From contig NZ_ANOH01000097.1 of the NCBI RefSeq assembly GCF_000346505.1, positions 1 to 45,513 on the forward strand: a stretch of DNA of 45,513 bases, in the 5' to 3' direction. Under the pieces are notes generated by a model. It was not told where the DNA came from. It was given only the letters and a program-made list of their open reading frames with translations, and made no database searches. The position numbers and the translations under genes were made by a program. Shown in pieces: positions 25,903-33,906 of the stretch; position 1 is the stretch's first letter, and each line of letters opens with the position of its first letter. This stretch comes from Aporhodopirellula sallentina SM41 (GTDB lineage Bacteria > Planctomycetota > Planctomycetia > Pirellulales > Pirellulaceae).

Positions 25903-26970
25903 TCACTTCGATGCTTCGCCACGTGTTTTTGCCACCGCGGCGGCTCGGTATTGAGATGGAGATACTTTTTCGGTTCGGTTGAACGTGACCCGCATTCGCT
26001 CTTCACTCGGAAAGCCCGCGATATACGCCACCTCTTTGATTCCCAAATCGGTTTCTTTGAGCAGACGTTTCGCCCGGCTCAATCGACAGGCAATCATTTC
26101 TTGAAGGATGCTGTGCCCGAGCTCGGCATGAAAGCGCCGTTGAAGAACACGCCTGCTCACACACAAACGATCCGCGAACGACTTCACCGTGAAAGCACGG
26201 TCACTGTGTGTCCAAATCAAATTCAGCGTATCGGCAACCAAAGGATCACCAATCGTGTTCTCACGAACGGTTCGATCTCCGCCGGGAATCTGCCCCGGAT
26301 CGACCATGGACTCGATGATGTTCCCGATCAGCGACAGCACCTGCATCGAAAGCATGACGGAGTTCTGGTTCGGTGATGATCGCACACGACTGAGCAGTTG
26401 ATCAAAACCCTCGATCAACCGATCAAAGTCCCGGGCACGGTGCACCGCGCGAGACGGATCGATCACCTCGAGCTCTTGAAGCCGGTGTGTCATCACGCCG
26501 TTGAAGGAAATCCAACGCTCACGCCAACCGACATCCGCGTCCGGACGATAGCGATGCCAAACGCCGGGAAACAAAATGAACGCATACCCTGGGCCAATCG
26601 ATACCGTGCCAGTCTCTTTGGTTTCGAAGACCCCGCGGCCTTCGGAAATCAGGAGGATCTGAAATTCGGGCAGCACGCGCCCCCGCGACCAACAGTGGTC
26701 ATACAGGCCCGGGTGCCCTTTCGGCGGATACTCCTGATCCGGTCCGGTGCGCGCGCGGCCCACACCCGTCAAGTAAGCGCCCCAGGTTATCGCGGCGTCG
26801 TTGACGGGAAGGTAGTGATAAAAATCTTCTAGTTCGTTCTCGCCCATGGACCTCGTCGCCGGAGCCCCTGAGACCGCACCTCCACCCGAGCACCGCGCGA
26901 GCGGACTGGGGTGAAAACGGAAATCAGCAGGTACTTCTGTATTACTCACGGGAAATGTAATTGAAGGCAT
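25903..26970 (-). CDS. AraC-family transcriptional regulator
   Basis: This 355-residue protein has an N-terminal cupin-like sensing domain. The segment LPEFQILLISEGRGVFET...GPGYAFILFPGVWHRYRPD, with a conserved His, is typical of AraC-type sugar-responsive regulators. A C-terminal double helix-turn-helix follows (about residues 255-345): FTVKSFADRLCVSRRVLQRRF and IKEVAYIAGFPSEERMRVTF, then SPSQYR. It probably binds direct-repeat operators and responds to a sugar. It is transcribed toward the DUF1559 gene and the glycan operon and may regulate them. The first ~41 residues are low-complexity, and an ATG at 26847 could be the real start (314 residues). Direct repeats of GCTGAAATT upstream (27027, 27063) may be its own operator. 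Confidence 0.92.
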   Translation of the reverse strand: MPSITFPVSNTEVPADFRFHPSPLARCSGGGAVSGAPATRSMGENELEDFYHYLPVNDAAITWGAYLTGVGRARTGPDQEYPPKGHPGLYDHCWSRGRVLPEFQILLISEGRGVFETKETGTVSIGPGYAFILFPGVWHRYRPDADVGWRERWISFNGVMTHRLQELEVIDPSRAVHRARDFDRLIEGFDQLLSRVRSSPNQNSVMLSMQVLSLIGNIIESMVDPGQIPGGDRTVRENTIGDPLVADTLNLIWTHSDRAFTVKSFADRLCVSRRVLQRRFHAELGHSILQEMIACRLSRAKRLLKETDLGIKEVAYIAGFPSEERMRVTFNRTEKVSPSQYRAAAVAKTRGEASK

Positions 26971-27026
26971 CGGACCAATGAATCTCGCCAGCGTGCGTTA
27001 ACCAGCCCTTAGGCGCGACCTTTTGC

Positions 27027-27071
27027 GCTGAAATTCGAAATTTTTCGCGGCATTAAGGGTTTGCTGAAATT
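27027..27071. promoter_or_regulatory. Candidate operator: direct repeat upstream of AraC-type gene
   Basis: GCTGAAATT occurs at 27027-27035 and 27063-27071, 36 bp apart, 57-101 bp upstream of the regulator start. AAATTCGAAATTTTTCGC lies between the copies. AraC-family proteins typically bind direct repeats; that this is such a site is inference. Confidence 0.3.
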
Positions 27072-27254
27072 TCCTTCCGATTTGCAGCAGAAACACTGCA
27101 AAAATCACCTGCACACTGAGGTAATTGGTGGCTCTCTCCCTACGCTCAAAAAACACGGCGTTTGAGGGCGGATCAGAAACTGACGGAGACGGTAGGCCGG
27201 CGGAATGTTCCCCGGCCTATTGAGCGATCCGAGGCAACCCGGGCTGTTGATTGC

Positions 27255-27324
27255 TTCGTTTAACGGGCAGCCGTAGGCGACCTACTTGCCACTGCACATC
27301 GCCTACGGCTACCGGTTAAACGAA
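27255..27324. repeat. Large inverted repeat (26-bp arms, 18-nt loop)
   Basis: The left arm 27255-27280 (TTCGTTTAACGGGCAGCCGT then AGGCGA) and right arm 27299-27324 pair at 24 of 26 positions around an 18-nt loop. It could fold into a strong cruciform or RNA hairpin about 110 bp upstream of the ECF sigma start. It looks like a dispersed palindromic element or a miniature mobile repeat; no target duplication is obvious. Confidence 0.85.
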
Positions 27325-27433
27325 AACTGGTTGACTCTTGATTAAATCGATAAACCGAAATGTCCCGGGGCAAACTAAGTGCAGCGATTCGGCATGCTGT
27401 CTGAAACCGGCGATCTCTCGCGAACGTTCCACC

Positions 27434-28078
27434 ATGTCTGACACCAAAATTTGCCCCGCCCCCACATTAGGCGGCCGAACTGCGATAGATTTTTCGATTC
27501 CCGATCACGAGGGATGCCCCACCGATAGCCTTCTTTCCCATCCTGTTTCGAGGTTGACGATTAATTCCCCATCATCGCAGGACGAATTTGTGCGGTTGTT
27601 GGCGACTCACTCGAGTCGGCTGATGTCGTTCATTCGCATCATCACCATGAACCGGCACAACGATGCGGAAGACGTATTCCAACGCACATGCATCATCCTT
27701 TGGCAGAAGTTCTCCGATTTCGATGGGGAGAACTTCTTTGCGTGGGCATGCGGAATCGCACGCTACGAAATGCTGAAACTGCGAGACTCGCAGAAGCGAG
27801 TCAAAGTCTTCGATGACGAGACAATTGAATACCTTTCGTCCGACGCATGCATGGTGGCGCAGGACGTCTGCGATCGTCGCACCGCACTGAGCAAATGCTT
27901 AAGCGAGCTCCCGATTGCCGATCGTGAACTCATCCGCCGACGCTACTACGACGAGTTAAGCGTTAAAGAAATCGCGGAACATGTGGGACGTTCCACCTAC
28001 GCAATTTACCGAGAATTGAGCCGGATCCACGGATCGCTGTCTCGATGCATCGAAAGAACTTTGGCCGAGGAAGTCTAG
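27434..28078 (+). CDS. ECF-type RNA polymerase sigma factor
   Basis: This 214-residue protein from the ATG at 27434 has sigma region 2 (EFVRLLATHSSRLMSFIRIITMN...DAEDVFQRTCIILWQKFSDFD...FFAWACGIARYEMLKLRD) and region 4 (LSKCLSELPIADRELIRRRYYDELSVKEIAEHVGRSTYAIYRELSRI). It matches the Rhodopirellula/Verrucomicrobium-type ECF group. The first ~50 residues precede the core and the true start may be further inside; an upstream TTG at 27338 would add 32 residues. It overlaps the start of the membrane FecR-LamG gene by one base, the arrangement of a sigma/anti-sigma pair. It may direct transcription of the nearby glycan genes. Confidence 0.92.
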   Translation: MSDTKICPAPTLGGRTAIDFSIPDHEGCPTDSLLSHPVSRLTINSPSSQDEFVRLLATHSSRLMSFIRIITMNRHNDAEDVFQRTCIILWQKFSDFDGENFFAWACGIARYEMLKLRDSQKRVKVFDDETIEYLSSDACMVAQDVCDRRTALSKCLSELPIADRELIRRRYYDELSVKEIAEHVGRSTYAIYRELSRIHGSLSRCIERTLAEEV

Positions 28079-29922
28079 TGACACCCGATAACCCGAACCT
28101 ATCCGAACTGCGTGGTTTGATTCTGAAGTCGCAGCAAGAGTTGCTGACGAAAGAAGACATCCGGCGCGTCAATGAGATCGCCCGAACCGAAGCGGGATCG
28201 CGAGAGGCGGTTGCGTTGATCGACCAGTTCTGTGCGTTGAGTGATCACAATTCGCTGGAGTCACCCGCGATTGTGAAGGAGGTGTTTGAGGCGTTGCGAG
28301 AACAACCGGAATCGACCGCCGCAGGTGCAGCGACGGCCTCGGCGCCCCACGTTGAAGTCGCACGTAAAGAGCGAGCAGCGTCGCATCGACCGACAACGCG
28401 AAACTCCGGCGAAAATCGACACTACGCATGGTTGCTCGCACTCGTCGCGAGCAACATCCTTGTCGCGAGTTTTGCCTGGTCGCTGGCAAAAAGCCAGTCG
28501 GGTTTCGATCGTGTTGCGTCGTCAGATCTGCTGCAAACCAACACTCCCGACCGCGATTCCGACGCCGCGTCCCAATCCGTCGCACCGCAACTCGTATCGA
28601 TGACCGCATGCGTTTGGCGGTCAACCCGCGAAACCACTCCAACGATCGGCGATCCGATCGATTCGGGCGAAGTCCTGAATCTCGTCGAAGGAATCGCGGA
28701 ACTGCGACTCGGTGAAAACACCGGTCGTGACGCATTGGTTCGCATCGAAGGCCCCGCGAGCGTTCACAATCAAAGCAACGGTGAACTCGGTCTGCTACGT
28801 GGCTCGATGACTCTCAAAGGCATCGGCGCGAATACCGAAGACAACTCCGTTTCGATCGCTGCCGGCCGAGTGACAATCGGCCCACAGAGTTTCGTCGGAT
28901 TGGTTTCCGATGACACCTCGAGCGAACTGCATGTCTTTCGCGGCAACGCAGTACTAACGCCCCATGATTTGAACGATGAACTACACGAAATTCGCTTGGA
29001 GGAAGGTGAAGCGGTTCGCGTGTTTCAGCAAACCGACGAAGGAATCCAGCTCGTGCGTTTCGATGCGAGCGTTGGAAATTTCGTGTCGGCACGTTCGCCC
29101 AATTTCGACCCTCTGAACCTCGACGATGAATACGCCAACACGATCCAACAATCCGCGCCGAAAGTGTATTGGCGTTTCGAACAACTCAAAGGTGACTTCC
29201 CGTTCTACGTCGAGAACGAGGGCACCGCAGAGGGCATGAACGCGTTGATCATCGGCAACCCGACCTGGCGTCAATATGGCGAAAACCGTGTCGCCGAAAT
29301 CGGAACGCCTACCGCCGCAGCGTTTCACGCCGAAGAGCAATGGCCACCGTCCGCATTGGACGAATACAGCATCGAACTATGGGTCAAGCCACAGCTGTAT
29401 CATCACGGTGAATTGCTGTGTCTGCACGATCCGTTGGTGCTCAAGGACGGAAGGTACCAACACACCATGATGCTCGAGGTCACGGCAAAACACTACTTCA
29501 CGCATCGTCTGAGCGAATCTGAACCCAACCGCATCCGATTCGTCCATCGTGCACTCGGGGAGACCCAACCGATAAGTGCCACCAATATTTTCTCCGAAAC
29601 CACCTACGAGGCGCGAATGTGGCAGCACGTGGTGGCACAGAAGAAGGACAACAGCCAACGACTGTGGCTCAACGGACAAATCGTGGCGGAACGTCAAAAC
29701 CCGGTACCGCTTAATGCCAACGTTCAGTTGCTCGTTGGACGCGTCTATCCCGATTCGGAGTATCGACGTTTTGTGGGCCAGATCGATGAGGTCGCCGTCT
29801 ACGACCGGGCCATCACGAAAGATGAAATCCAACGGCATATCGAAGCCGCCGGACGTTCCGTCGCGGATGCTTCCGAATCGGTCTCTGAAGATCAAACGCC
29901 AGAAACCACCCCAGCAACGTAG
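28078..29922 (+). CDS. FecR-like/LamG membrane protein, putative anti-sigma or sensor
   Basis: This 614-residue protein starts at a GTG (28078) sharing a base with the sigma factor's TAG. A longer frame from 28045 exists but is less likely. The cytoplasmic N-terminus (about 110 residues) is helical, followed by one membrane helix (YAWLLALVASNILVASFAWSLA, about residues 117-137). Next is a periplasmic FecR-like domain (GEVLNLVEGIAELRLG..., VRIEGPASV, LGLLRGSMTLKGIG) and a C-terminal LamG/concanavalin-like jelly roll (about 355-580: VYWRFEQL, EYSIELWVKPQ, LWLNGQIVA, FVGQIDEVAVYDRAITKDEI). FecR proteins relay envelope signals to ECF sigma factors. The LamG domain could bind a glycan and act as the sensor; this is inference. 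The stop codon lies inside a dispersed repeat. Confidence 0.9.
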   Translation: MTPDNPNLSELRGLILKSQQELLTKEDIRRVNEIARTEAGSREAVALIDQFCALSDHNSLESPAIVKEVFEALREQPESTAAGAATASAPHVEVARKERAASHRPTTRNSGENRHYAWLLALVASNILVASFAWSLAKSQSGFDRVASSDLLQTNTPDRDSDAASQSVAPQLVSMTACVWRSTRETTPTIGDPIDSGEVLNLVEGIAELRLGENTGRDALVRIEGPASVHNQSNGELGLLRGSMTLKGIGANTEDNSVSIAAGRVTIGPQSFVGLVSDDTSSELHVFRGNAVLTPHDLNDELHEIRLEEGEAVRVFQQTDEGIQLVRFDASVGNFVSARSPNFDPLNLDDEYANTIQQSAPKVYWRFEQLKGDFPFYVENEGTAEGMNALIIGNPTWRQYGENRVAEIGTPTAAAFHAEEQWPPSALDEYSIELWVKPQLYHHGELLCLHDPLVLKDGRYQHTMMLEVTAKHYFTHRLSESEPNRIRFVHRALGETQPISATNIFSETTYEARMWQHVVAQKKDNSQRLWLNGQIVAERQNPVPLNANVQLLVGRVYPDSEYRRFVGQIDEVAVYDRAITKDEIQRHIEAAGRSVADASESVSEDQTPETTPAT

Positions 29923-29987
29923 CCGGAGTCGCCAAGACTTCGGACGGGCATCGAACGTGCGAAGACTAACTCTGGCGAGTCCAACTA
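29919..29987 (+). repeat. Dispersed palindromic repeat, copy A
   Basis: Begins GTAGCCGGAGTCGCCAAGAC and ends TCTGGCGAGTCCAACTA, with imperfectly complementary ends. From eight bases before the repeat onward, the first 38 bases match copy B (35493 on) at about 35 of 38 positions. The TAG stop of the FecR-LamG gene (29920-29922) is part of the repeat. Confidence 0.85.
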
Positions 29988-30079
29988 AGGGTCAAACCGT
30001 CCAGGAAAGCCGCAGCTACCAGCCGGATGTCGCCAACGTTCACGCGGCAAAACTCGGCAACATCATTTATCGAAACGCT

Positions 30080-31582
30080 CTAATCAGCTTGCGTTTGACT
30101 CGCGAGTCCTTCGTCACGCATCTCACGCCAGAGCGCGGTCATTTCCTTTTTCATCGAGCTGACGAGTTCGGGATGTTTGCTTGCGATGTCGTTGCTCTGT
30201 GAAGGGTCGACCGAAACGTCGTAGAGCTCCACACGATCAGGGTCGGACGTCGCGAGCCACTCGTCAAGCGAAACGCCTACTTCGCGTTGAGGCAACCAAG
30301 CGATCAACGTGTAGTTGCCGTCCCGCATCGAGATCTGTGGCATGCGGAACCACGTGTCTCCGTGGTGCGGGAAGAACCAGATAGCGGAATCACGACGCCG
30401 AACCGGTTGCCCCAGAAATGCGTCAAAAGCATCGACGCCGTCCACGTTGCGGCCAGCGGGCACGTCCGCGTCCACCAGACTGCAAATCGTGGGCAGAATA
30501 TCGGTTCCGTTGAAGAGCACATCGCTGCGCGTGTTCGCCGGAATGACTCCGGGATAACGGACCAGACCTGGGACACGGTGACCTCCCTCAAAGGGAAACC
30601 GTTTCATGCCGCGCAGTACGCCGGGCGAGCCAAAGCACTTATCGCGGATGGGATCCTCCCACTGGCCGAGCGACTCTTCGACAGTCACCGGGGCTTCCGG
30701 TCCGTTGTCGCTGGTGAACAGAACCAAGGTGTCCTTCTCCAGCCCCTCGTCCTCGAGCGTCTTCATCAGTCGTCCGAAGGCGTCATCGAGTTGGTTGACG
30801 GTTCCGTAGTAGTCCTTCTTATGGTCAGAGATATCTCGTGCCGGACGCTTGACCCGACCGTACTGAATCTCCTTTTCCAATCGTTCAACGTTGGCGTTGT
30901 CGTACCGGGCGCTGTATTCCTCGGGTGGATCGATTGGGGTATGTGGTTCGTGCGAGCAAACATACATAAAAAACGGTTTCTGCTTATCACGTTGATTGGC
31001 CAGCCATTCGCGAGCGTCATCAACAATCACGTCGCAGTACCAACCGTCGACCGTGCCCAGCGGCTCTCCGTTCTTGATAAACGCTTTCGGCCGGCGTGGC
31101 CCGCCGAGTTCGTCGAACGCGTTGAGCGTCGTTCCCATCCAGTAGTCAAATCCCTGATCGCCAGGGCCGGGATGGACGTAACGATCTTTCTCGAGTGTCG
31201 AAAGATGCCACTTGCCCCAGAACCCGGTTTCGTAGCCCTTTCCTTTGAGCACCTCCGCAACGGTGACCTCTTCATCTCTCAAGAAAGTGTCCTTGTTGTG
31301 GATGTAGAAGAACCCACTGCGGTATGGATTTCGTCCAGTCAGCAGCGCAGCCCGCGACGGCGAACAAACCGTTCCACCGGAATGACAGTCGATCATGCGC
31401 ACGCCTTGGGATGCGAACCGATCCAGGTGAGGCGTCTGAACGATTGGATTGCCGTAGCACGCAAGGTCACCGTAACCGAGGTCGTCGGCCAGAAAGACGA
31501 TCACATTGGGCCGGTCATCAGCCGCATGTGCATAGCAACAGACGGTGAGAAGCAGGACTAACGATCCAAGGCAAATTTTCAT
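30080..31582 (-). CDS. Secreted sulfatase, CSPSR motif
   Basis: This 500-residue type I sulfatase has a signal peptide (ICLGSLVLLLTVCCYAHAA). It shows the metal site NVIVFLADDLGYGDLACYG, active site GGTVCSPSRAALLTGRNPYRSG (Cys73, Arg77), GFWGKWHLS, HEPHTPIDPPEEYSARY and FTSDNGPEAP. This is a full canonical arylsulfatase A-like set acting on a sulfated glycan, probably in the periplasm or outside. It is convergent with the FecR-LamG gene, 157 bp away with a repeat between. The upstream 343 bp hold a tandem repeat that reaches into the next sulfatase gene. The substrate cannot be read from the sequence. Confidence 0.95.
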   Translation of the reverse strand: MKICLGSLVLLLTVCCYAHAADDRPNVIVFLADDLGYGDLACYGNPIVQTPHLDRFASQGVRMIDCHSGGTVCSPSRAALLTGRNPYRSGFFYIHNKDTFLRDEEVTVAEVLKGKGYETGFWGKWHLSTLEKDRYVHPGPGDQGFDYWMGTTLNAFDELGGPRRPKAFIKNGEPLGTVDGWYCDVIVDDAREWLANQRDKQKPFFMYVCSHEPHTPIDPPEEYSARYDNANVERLEKEIQYGRVKRPARDISDHKKDYYGTVNQLDDAFGRLMKTLEDEGLEKDTLVLFTSDNGPEAPVTVEESLGQWEDPIRDKCFGSPGVLRGMKRFPFEGGHRVPGLVRYPGVIPANTRSDVLFNGTDILPTICSLVDADVPAGRNVDGVDAFDAFLGQPVRRRDSAIWFFPHHGDTWFRMPQISMRDGNYTLIAWLPQREVGVSLDEWLATSDPDRVELYDVSVDPSQSNDIASKHPELVSSMKKEMTALWREMRDEGLASQTQAD

Positions 31583-31925
31583 TTTTGATTACTATACGTT
31601 CTCATTGCGTCCGAACGCGGTTGAATCGCCCGTCCAGACATCGGTTTGCATGGTTGTCCGACACCGATCCCAAACCACCGATAGGATAACACGTTAGCGA
31701 ATCCGCATTAGCCGCGGTTTCCGGTGGAAAACCAAGACTAGCGCCCGGCGGCTAATTTTTTCTCGTGGCTATCGGATCGCTTCCTAGCACACAATGTCCG
31801 GAAATCTTGTTGATGTCCGACAGCTCAATTTCGGACAATCATTTAACGCGGCCGTGCTTTTGGCGCGGCTGTGCTTATGCCGCGGCTGTGCTTATGGCGC
31901 GGCTGTGCTTATGGCGCGGCTGTGC
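31583..31925. other. Intergenic region between two sulfatase genes
   Basis: No gene is supported in these 343 bases. The part next to the 31582 start should hold that gene's promoter. The distal part (31854-31925) is most of a 17-bp tandem array that continues into the next gene's 3' end. Short plus-strand frames here read through the repeat and look artificial. Confidence 0.45.
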
Positions 31926-31938
31926 TTATGGCGCGGCT
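31854..31938. repeat. 17-bp tandem repeat, five units, overlapping a stop codon
   Basis: Five units of GTGCTTATGGCGCGGCT in a row; the first has TT for TA and the second has one C for G. The fifth unit contains the TAA stop (31926-31928) and the last residues of the sulfatase gene on the minus strand. Looks like a variable-number repeat. Confidence 0.95.
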
Positions 31939-33299
31939 GGGGCGAGTGTGCCGGCTTGGCGTCCGGTGGGGACGTACCAGTCAATCAATAGCTTACCGAG
32001 TTCCATCACCTTGTCGGGATTGGATTCGGCGAGATTGTTGTTTTCGTCAGGATCACTTTGCAGATCGTAGAGTTGAGGTGCCGCATCCTGCGGTGGATAC
32101 CTCATGTATCCAGGTGCTCCATCGTATGTCAGCAGCAGCTTGTCATTTCCTTTGATCACCCAACGGTATAACAGCGACGCTTGCGGGTTCTCGATGTCAG
32201 CGATGTCGTGTGCAAACGCTTCACCATATATCGTGTCTCGATCAATCGAATCGCCCGACATGAGCTGCGGCAGCAGATTGAGGCCATCAAACTCGTGTGG
32301 AGCTTTCGCTCCCGCAGCAGCAAGAACCGTCGGCACAAAATCCATCGACGTACAAAGCTCGGTTCGATCTGCCACAGGAATTTTACCGGGCCAGCGGAAC
32401 ATGATCGGTGTTCGCGTCCCGAGTTCGTAGGGGCTTCGTTTGGAACGTGGTCCGTAACGACCAGCCTCTGTTTGAATCCAACCGTTGTCCGTGATGTAGA
32501 TGATCAGCGTGTCTTCGGCGATGCCCGAGTTGTCGATGTGGTCTATCAACGTTCCGCATGTTTCATCGAACCATTCGCACATCGCATAGTATTTGGCGAT
32601 CCGTTCTTGAACTCCCTTCTTAAGGTACTTCTCGATAAGTTCAGCCGGTGGGTTGTGTGGCGTGTGAGGCATGACGGGCGCGTACCAGACAAAGAACGGC
32701 TTATCCGCCTCCACACTGCGATCGATAAAGTCAGTGACTGGCTTCATGGTTTCGCGTCCGATCGCCAAACCTTCATCACCATGCCGTCCGCCTGGGTTGG
32801 GATACCCTTTGGTCATGCCTTCGGTAAAACCACCACGCTGATAAGATCCTTCCCACCACTTTCCGCTTTGAAAGCTGACATAGCCTTTTTCGGCCAACCA
32901 CTGGGGTAGTGCACCGGTGCGGTCGATGTGAGAGATCAGCATTTCGCGGATGTCACCGCCCGATTTTTCGGCGTGGGCTTTGTTTGCTGCGGTGCGAGCG
33001 GGATCGTTTCCGCTCGTCTTGTTCTCATGAGCATATAGTCCCGTGATCAGCGTCATCAGGGACGGCCGGCACAACGCGGTTGGAACATAGCCACGCCGAA
33101 ACAACGTGCTCTCTTTGGCAAGCTTGTCCAAATTGGGCGTTTCGATTTCTTCGTGCCCCATAAAACCGTAGTCGGTGTAACCTTGATCATCCGAGAGGAT
33201 CAAAACAACATTCGGTGGTTTAACCTCAGACGCTGTCGCGGTGGCGACCATCAAGATCATCGGTAGCAGGCGAAGGATGCGGTGCACGATGTGCCTCAT
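31926..33299 (-). CDS. Secreted sulfatase with CRPSL motif (paralog of the one at 17048)
   Basis: This 457-residue sulfatase-family protein has a signal peptide (ILRLLPMILMVATATASE), the metal site NVVLILSDDQGYTDYGFMGHE, an active-site segment TALCRPSLMTLITGLYAHE (Cys77) and late YITDNGWIQTEAGRYGPRSKRSPYELGTRTPI. It shares the unusual C-R-P-S-L motif and overall layout with the sulfatase at 17048-18370, so the two are paralogs of one subgroup. The last few residues and the stop lie in a 17-bp tandem repeat. Substrate unknown; presumably a sulfated algal-type glycan. Confidence 0.93.
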   Translation of the reverse strand: MRHIVHRILRLLPMILMVATATASEVKPPNVVLILSDDQGYTDYGFMGHEEIETPNLDKLAKESTLFRRGYVPTALCRPSLMTLITGLYAHENKTSGNDPARTAANKAHAEKSGGDIREMLISHIDRTGALPQWLAEKGYVSFQSGKWWEGSYQRGGFTEGMTKGYPNPGGRHGDEGLAIGRETMKPVTDFIDRSVEADKPFFVWYAPVMPHTPHNPPAELIEKYLKKGVQERIAKYYAMCEWFDETCGTLIDHIDNSGIAEDTLIIYITDNGWIQTEAGRYGPRSKRSPYELGTRTPIMFRWPGKIPVADRTELCTSMDFVPTVLAAAGAKAPHEFDGLNLLPQLMSGDSIDRDTIYGEAFAHDIADIENPQASLLYRWVIKGNDKLLLTYDGAPGYMRYPPQDAAPQLYDLQSDPDENNNLAESNPDKVMELGKLLIDWYVPTGRQAGTLAPAAP

Positions 33300-33437
33300 G
33301 TTGTTTTGAAGTTGACGTATTCGATCTGTACACCAGTACTATCTCAACCAGAAGCCACGAACGGATCCGTAGCGAAAATCGCCAAGACTTTCGGTGATTC
33401 GAGGGGCCCGCCGAAACTCATGCCGAGTTTCGCTCCC

Positions 33438-33482
33438 CTGAGAATGGCGACACTGAGAATCGCGACACTGAGAATCGCGACC
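33438..33482. repeat. 15-bp tandem repeat (x3)
   Basis: Three units of CTGAGAATCGCGACA in a row; the first has G for C at one position and the third ends in C. It lies in the 277-bp gap between the sulfatase start and the small lipoprotein gene, where no gene is supported. Confidence 0.85.
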
Positions 33483-33576
33483 AATGCGCCCGTACCGCGC
33501 TGTCCCTCGAGCACTCCCAACGCAACTGAAGAGAGGAAAACTCAGTCCTGTTGCGTTTCTCTAGTTAATGCGACGC

Positions 33577-33744
33577 TCAGTCTTCGACGCGATATTCTGG
33601 CGGCGGTGGTTCGGCCAATTCCGGGTGATCTATCAGCAGTTGTTCAACATCCGAAATGTCGTAAGCCCTCTCAGGCTTTTCTTCAGCACATCCGATGGAT
33701 GTGACGACCAATGCGAGAACCAACAAATGGGCGGTAACCTTCAT
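33577..33744 (-). CDS. Small acidic lipoprotein next to second DUF1559 gene
   Basis: This 55-residue protein starts at an ATG at 33744, with AGGA 5 bases upstream, and has a lipoprotein signal (HLLVLALVVTSIGCAEE; Cys18 likely lipidated). The short acidic, Pro-rich tail contains DVEQLLIDHPELAEPPPPE. The tail pattern (acidic helix ending in N/HPxL plus acidic end) resembles that of the lipoprotein at 23949-24134. A longer frame from 33837 exists but would bury the signal. It follows the DUF1559 gene by 162 bp with a perfect hairpin between. Function unknown. Confidence 0.8.
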   Translation of the reverse strand: MKVTAHLLVLALVVTSIGCAEEKPERAYDISDVEQLLIDHPELAEPPPPEYRVED

Positions 33745-33854
33745 AGCAATCCTAGACTCGTAAATGGTAAACGGGTGACAACGTAGCTCGTGAGCGACAC
33801 GTTTCGGCTCGATCGCTTTTGCGAACGCTAAACACAAGAAACGGTCGACATCTC

Positions 33855-33885
33855 GCGAACGCGTCCGACGAGCAGACGCGTTCGC
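33855..33885 (-). terminator. Perfect stem-loop between second DUF1559 and lipoprotein genes
   Basis: Arms GCGAACGCGTC (33855-33865) and GACGCGTTCGC (33875-33885) pair at all 11 positions around a 9-nt loop. No T-run follows on the minus strand. Its position matches the hairpin in the first DUF1559 module although the sequences differ. Confidence 0.65.
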
Positions 33886-33906
33886 TGTTATGACGATCTT
33901 GCGGAT

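Larger units (their letters stand above)
26971..27433. other. Divergent intergenic region between AraC-type regulator and ECF sigma factor
   Basis: These 463 bases separate two divergent genes and should hold both promoters. They contain the GCTGAAATT direct repeats near the regulator and a large imperfect palindrome (27255-27324) near the sigma gene. The last ~95 bases could encode an N-terminal extension of the sigma factor from a TTG at 27338, which I judge unlikely. Confidence 0.5.

Noticed and set aside
30287-31561. Long plus-strand open frame (424 codons) opposite another sulfatase
   Set aside because: Same reason: it mirrors conserved sulfatase codons on the minus strand.
31854-31938. 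Tandem array considered as a CRISPR array
   Set aside because: The units are contiguous with no spacers, are only 17 bp, and no cas genes are present.
33282-33704. 140-codon plus-strand frame across the lipoprotein region
   Set aside because: It reads through the 15-bp tandem repeat (ATLRIATLRIA) and runs antisense to the lipoprotein gene; no ribosome site or known domain.
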